Of a DNA stretch of 64,000 nucleotides, positions 59,694 to 64,000 are shown piece by piece. Source of the stretch: Drosophila miranda. Lineage: Eukaryota > Arthropoda > Insecta > Diptera > Drosophilidae. The number at the start of each line of letters is the position of its first letter. The first letter of the stretch is position 1. Both the position numbers and the translations under genes were made by a program. Below the pieces are notes generated by a model, which ran no database searches, was not told where the DNA came from, and saw nothing but the letters and a program-made list of their open reading frames with translations. The stretch lies in contig NC_046674.1 in assembly GCF_003369915.1 (NCBI RefSeq), positions 25,237,657 to 25,301,656 of the forward strand, read 5' to 3'.

Positions 59694-62663
59694 TTGCGAA
59701 ACGTGTTGTATGTGCCGGATTTAAAAATGCATTTTTTGTCGGTAAGCAAAGCAGCCGAGTTCGGGAATGTCACTACATTCGGAAATTCAGAAGCTTTAGT
59801 GCGAAATAAACATGGACATATAATGTTGCGAGCGGTACAAGAAAACAATTTATACGTGTATGGAGTGGAAAAAACCACTGATGCAGTGCATTTGATATCC
59901 GATATATCTCTTGCAAAAAAATGGCATAGCCGCTACGGGCATTTAAATTTTCAAAATTTAAAGAATCTTTGTGAGAAAGAACGTGTAATCGGGATGAAAA
60001 TTAAAAACGTATCCGTAAACACAAATTGCGACACATGCAATAAGGCTAAAATATGTGCATTGCCGTTCCCACAAAAGGCAGAACGTGTTACGAAAAGTGT
60101 TCTCGAATTGATCCATACCGACGTATGCGGACCTATGAATGTTTAATCTCTGGCTGGAAATCGTTATTTTGTTACATTTATAGACGATTACTCGCGAAAA
60201 ATTCACGTATATTTTATGCGCGCCAAAAATGAAGTTTTTGAGAAATTTAAAATGTATAAAAGTTATGTTGAGTGCCAAACCGAAAAAACAATCAAAGCCT
60301 TGCGAAGCGATAACGGTACTGAGTACATAAACAATGAATTTACAAATTTTTTAAATGCGTGCGGAATAAAAAGAGAACTAACGGTGCCTTACACACCTCA
60401 GCAAAACGGCGTTGCTGAGCGCGCAAATCGTACAATCGTTGAAATGGCTAGGAGTATGTTAATTCATGCAAATTTAAAAGAATTTTTGTGGGCTGAAGCC
60501 GTTCAAACTGCAGTATATTTGAGAAATAGATGTCCGACCAGAGCGTTAAATGGATGCACCCCCTTCGAGGCTTGGAACAAGCGCAAGCCGTCGGTAAACC
60601 ATCTGAAAATATTTGGTTCACGCGCATTTGCACTGGAAAAAACCAAAAAAGGCAAATTCGTTGCAAAAGGAAAGGAGTACATTTTTGTTGGCTACTCTTT
60701 TGCAGCAAAAGCATATCGTTTATATGACCAAGAAAAGCGAATGATAGTGGAACGCCGAGACGTCAAAATTGTGGAGGGTGAGTTCGTCAAGGAAGTAAAT
60801 GATATTTACGAAAATAGAGATCAGACTGAGGATCTTGCAAAAATCATCATACGCTTTGAGTCAAACGAAGAACCTGTGCAGGTACAAACTGTTGTTGAGC
60901 CCGAAGACGAAACGATTAGCAACATTGACAACAGCGATGATGATGAGGAGGAGTACTTCGTAAGTGCAAGCGATCCAGAACAGAGCCGCAGCTCAGATGA
61001 AGAAGACATCCCACAAATACGTGGCCCAGGAAGGCCAAAAATCATTCGTACTGGTCAACCTGGCAGACCAAAGAAGCAGTACAATGTCCTCAACAATCTT
61101 AGCTGCTCCGATGACATTGAGACTCCACGGACCGTTGCAGAGGCGTTGCAAAGCCACGATGCAGAAGAATGGAAAAAATCTATGCGAAAGGAATTCGATG
61201 CACTCGTGTCAAATAATACATGGACTCCTGTCAATCTTCCGCCCGGAAAAAAGGCTATAGGTTCAAAATGGGTTTTCAGAATCAAACGCAACCAAAACGG
61301 TGACATTGAAAGGTTTAAGTCGAGACTTGTGGCACAAGGATATGGCCAGCAGTTTGGCGTTAACTACTGGGAGACATATTCTCCAGTGATACGTTATGAG
61401 ACAATCCGAATGTTATTTGCGATTGCTGCAGAAAAGCAGTTACACATGCATCAGGTGGATATCTCTAACGCGTATCTCAACGGTAAACTCCAAGAAGTCG
61501 TCTATATGAAGCAACCCGTAGGCCTTATAGATGAGCAGAACCCCCACAAGGTACTCAAACTTCAAAAGGCTATCTATGGGCTGAAGCAGTCTGGACGTGT
61601 CTGGAATGACACATTGAACGAGGTGCTGGTTAACATGGGCTTTAAAAAAAGTCAACACGAGCCATGTCTATACGTCAAACAGCATCAACAAGGCTTCAGT
61701 TATATAGCAGTTTACGTCGACGACCTGATAATCATCTGTCCAAAAGAGATGGACGTCAGCGCGATCAAGCAAAATATCGCATCCGTATTTGAGATGAAAG
61801 ATGGAGGTCAGCTCAACTTTTTCCTAGGCATGAAAATTCATCGAGAAGGCAAACAAGGCGCCCTCAAGTTAAGCCAGAAGAGGTATATTGAAAGCGTTTT
61901 GAATACTTTCGGTATGCAGGATTGCCGTCCAGTCGCAACACCACTTGACCCCGGTTTTCACGTTGGTTGTAAAGATGAAGAATGTGTAAAGGTAAATAAG
62001 ACATATTATCAATCACTTATTGGTTCGCTCATGTACTTAGCAGTTTTGAGCCGGCCCGACATTCTTCATGCTGTGAGCAAACTATCACAGCGAAACCAAG
62101 ACCCTCATGTGGAGCACGAAACTGCAGCTAAGCATGTGTTGCGCTATTTACGAGGCACAATGAATATGAGCATCATCTACCAAAATTCTGGAGAGCCAGT
62201 AAAAGGGTTCGCCGATGCTGATTGGGCAAATGACAAGCTGGACCGAAAATCATATTCCGGATACGTTTTCTTCCTAGCTGGTAGTGCGTTTTCGTGGACA
62301 TCAGCCAAGCAGAGCGTCGTCGCCATGAGCAGCACCTAAGCAGAGTATGTGGCGCTATCAACAGCCGCTAGAGAAGCAGTATATCTACAAGGTCTGTTGC
62401 AAGAGATTGGATACTCAAATCAAGGGCCAATGACTATCTATGGTGACAACCTCAGTGCGCATCATATTGCGAAAAATCCTATTCACCATAAACGCACAAA
62501 GCATATAGATTTAAAATATCATTTTGTTAGAGACAAAGTAGAAAGTAAAGAGATAAAACTTGAATATGTATCCACACAGAAAAACGTTGCCGATGTATTA
62601 ACCAAAAGTTTATGTAAGCAAAAGCATTATAGATTTGTAAAATCGCTTGGATTAATTGATTAA
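59694..62663 (+). pseudogene. Copia-like pol, unit 5, with a second stop in RNase H
   Basis: Besides the shared TAA (60144-60146), a private G to T change makes TAA at 62337-62339 in place of the Glu codon of the SSTEAEY motif. This cuts off the last 108 codons of RNase H. Other private changes are F to L in PVGLIDE and K to N in IYQNSGEP. This is the most damaged unit. Confidence 0.9.
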
Positions 62664-62700
62664 TACATTGTAATCACAAAATATTATGCTTAAGCAAAAG

Positions 62701-62917
62701 TGTTGAAATTTGAAGTGTAACCATAATATGATCTGTCTGGCAACGCTAATTAACATAATGTACATGAACAGCGAGAGCCTCTGTTATCTCTCGTCTCTCC
62801 TATTCGTATGTAAGTACATATGTACACATGTCATCTCTTCAGTTCTGAATAAACCACTTATGAGCACAGACGCGTCGTTCTCTATTTAATATTTGACAAA
62901 AGGCGCAATACACAATA
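62701..62917 (+). repeat. Copia-like LTR 6 (right terminal)
   Basis: G at position 164 as in LTRs 1 and 2. It has two private substitutions (TAATATTTG against TAATACATG) at about 62892-62893. It is followed by ATAAT (62918-62922), the right copy of the target duplication. Confidence 0.9.
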
Positions 62918-63176
62918 ATAATGACCATATCTATCAGATTGCTGAATCTGGATCAGATCAGATCATTTTTATAGCCAATAGGAACAAATCAATTTGCAGT
63001 GGCTACGCAGCGCCCGACGTCACGCTCAGACTGATTTTCTGTCTCTCTCGCACGCACTCTTTGTCGTGTCGTTTAATATTAGCGGCGTCTGCCGGAGGAG
63101 AGCCATACTGACTTAGTATCGGGTATAACCGTAGAGTTGCGTTGTCCGCAGCAACTCACAACGTTCCCCCTCGTTT
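62918..63176 (+). mobile_element. INE-1-like copy 2, right part
   Basis: It resumes with ATAATGACCATATCTATCAG, exactly where the left part stopped, as shown by the uninterrupted copy at about 34538. It ends with the hairpin (GAGTTGCG...CGCAGCAACTC) and CTCACAACGTTCCCCCTCGTTT. This fixes the order of events: the INE-like insertion came first and the copia-like element second. Confidence 0.75.
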
Positions 63177-63754
63177 TTTTTTCAATCAGCAAAATATTTT
63201 CTGTCTTTTCCACAAATGCCAATTCTACATCGATGTGTAACTCCTCTCTTCTGCCTCTATGATTATTGAATTAAATGGATATTAAAGGTTCCTATTAGAC
63301 TATGTTTGGTACTCGTCGGGAACTCAAAGTTTCTCTAAGACCCGCCATTCCAAGTACCGAACAAGTCATGTTCCTATAAAGTTGAAAGTGGTCGTGCGTC
63401 TGGTTGGGTCGATCAATACAAAATCCTGAATTGCAATCGCAAATTCCACAGCTCAGATACACGGCACTAACATCTTTATTCTACTAAAATATTTTCTTCA
63501 GACATCTATACAGTTCACGCCGTCATTTCTTGGTAGACCAATCCCTACTCAGTCGAATTGAAATCTCCATTCCAAAAGCTGACTACACGTCTACACGATA
63601 TACCGAATTTTCTAATTAACAGGCTAATGGATGTATTAACAGAGCTTAACCGTGAAGCACGAAGGTTACTCCAACCGTTCGGAATTATCCTCATCTGGAA
63701 ATAATCGTATCTTTTCTACACTTTTCCGATTATAACACGTCGTTTCGTCTTCGG
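63177..63754 (-). other. 5' leader of the gypsy-like element
   Basis: Sequence between the primer site and the inserted INE-like repeats, upstream of the RING/gag frame at 33669 on the minus strand. It has no open frame of note. It is the continuation of the leader that was split by the insertions. Confidence 0.6.
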
Positions 63755-63771
63755 CCCCACGTTGGGCGCCA
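63755..63771 (-). other. Primer-binding site, tRNA-Lys type, of the gypsy-like element
   Basis: On the minus strand TGGCGCCCAACGTGGGG starts two or three bases from the LTR end. It is complementary to the 3' end of Drosophila tRNA-Lys(CTT) including CCA, as I recall that sequence. It confirms the minus orientation and identifies 63774-63989 as the 5' LTR. Confidence 0.8.
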
Positions 63772-63773
63772 TT

Positions 63774-63989
63774 TTATAATGTTACGGCTACGGGCTGGTT
63801 AAATCTTGTTGGCAATGCAGCCTCAGCAGGAAAGGGAATCGGGGTTAGTGCACTATACTGCGCTCTGGGCTCAGCTCGCCGGATGGGGTCGGGGTCTTTC
63901 CTATCCCTATACTTCCTTGTTCTCGCCATATTATAAAAATTTAAGTGCACTGACACAGAATCTACTTTGATCAAAACAAAAAAAAACAA
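63774..63989 (-). repeat. 5' LTR of the gypsy-like element
   Basis: Matches 27542-27758. The sequence after it (AATGTAATCAAT to the window end) is neither the continuation of duplication copy B nor a repeat of the left flank, so the outer right border of this element is unresolved. Confidence 0.8.
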
Positions 63990-64000
63990 ATGTAATCAAT

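Larger units (their letters stand above)
35827..62917 (+). mobile_element. Tandem array of five copia-like elements carrying Cyclin B
   Basis: Six LTRs of 217 bp alternate with five internal regions; periods are 5374, 5375, 5375, 5375 and 5375 bp. The only target duplication is ATAAT at the outer edges (35822-35826 and 62918-62922), so the whole array occupies one insertion site. Each unit reads LTR, initiator-tRNA-type primer site, gag, Cyclin B, integrase, RT, RNase H, LTR. The order integrase before RT defines Ty1/copia. Unit-specific base changes show these are real separate copies. Expansion by LTR-LTR unequal exchange, or insertion of a concatemer from circular DNA, would both explain it. 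Confidence 0.95.
27542..63989 (-). mobile_element. Gypsy-like LTR retrotransposon, minus strand, split by nested insertions
   Basis: Two matching ends of about 216 bp flank the region. Reading leftward from the right: 5' LTR (63989-63774), tRNA-Lys-type primer site, leader, RING-H2/gag, protease, pol with RNase H and integrase, an unidentified 1.7-kb 3' region, 3' LTR (27758-27542). Without the insertions (33700-63176) the element is about 7 kb. The order RNase H then integrase places it in the Ty3/gypsy group. No envelope gene is seen. It is defective: RT core deleted, a frameshift, an amber codon. No matching target duplication is visible: GTGT on the left against AATG/ATGT on the right. 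Confidence 0.85.

Noticed and set aside
35827..62917. The five-unit array as a pure assembly artefact
   Set aside because: Each unit has its own substitutions and one has a private stop, and the outer target duplication is clean. A wrong copy number is still possible and would need read-level checks.

Overview
The window is insect nuclear DNA, almost certainly Drosophila. It carries CrebA and AGO2 side by side, and I recall both as neighbours at 71E on Muller element D in D. melanogaster. It also holds INE-1/DINE-1-type repeats, gypsy-type and copia-type LTR elements, and long CA/GT and CATA microsatellites. The divergence of both proteins from D. melanogaster and the tandem duplication at AGO2 suggest the obscura group (inference; species not proven).

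Left part (1-24109): the six-exon CrebA gene, coding for an OASIS/CREB3-like bZIP factor, runs from 1961 to 15934 on the + strand with a 10.3-kb first intron. Its 3' UTR and an unrecognised, stop-containing gene fragment follow. An intact nine-exon AGO2 (Argonaute 2, 936 aa) lies at 20338-23923. The stretch from within the last CrebA exon (15784) to 19206 is repeated nearly identically downstream of AGO2 at 24110-27542. AGO2 therefore sits inside one unit (about 8.3 kb) of a recent tandem duplication, and the second unit is cut at 27542 by a transposon.

Right part (27542-64000): a nest of mobile elements. The outer layer is a minus-strand gypsy-like LTR element with LTRs at 27542-27758 and 63774-63989 and a tRNA-Lys-type primer site at 63755-63771. 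Its gag-pol is broken: the reverse transcriptase core is missing, one homopolymer frameshift separates protease from pol, and one amber codon lies in an N-terminal RING-H2 motif. Two INE-1/DINE-1-like repeats lie in its 5' leader. The second of these was hit by a copia-like element with a clean 5-bp target duplication (ATAAT).

That copia-like element is the most unusual thing here. It is a head-to-tail array of five units of 5374/5375 bp sharing six 217-bp LTRs. Every unit carries, between gag and the integrase region where the zinc knuckle end and protease should be, an intronless Cyclin B gene (destruction box plus both cyclin folds). This looks like an LTR retrotransposon that captured a cell-cycle gene, comparable in principle to oncogene capture by retroviruses, and was then amplified in tandem. 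All units share a nonsense codon inside integrase, so the element is probably non-autonomous. The Cyclin B frame is complete in unit 1 and has a changed C-terminus in units 2-5. Whether the cyclin is expressed cannot be judged from sequence alone.
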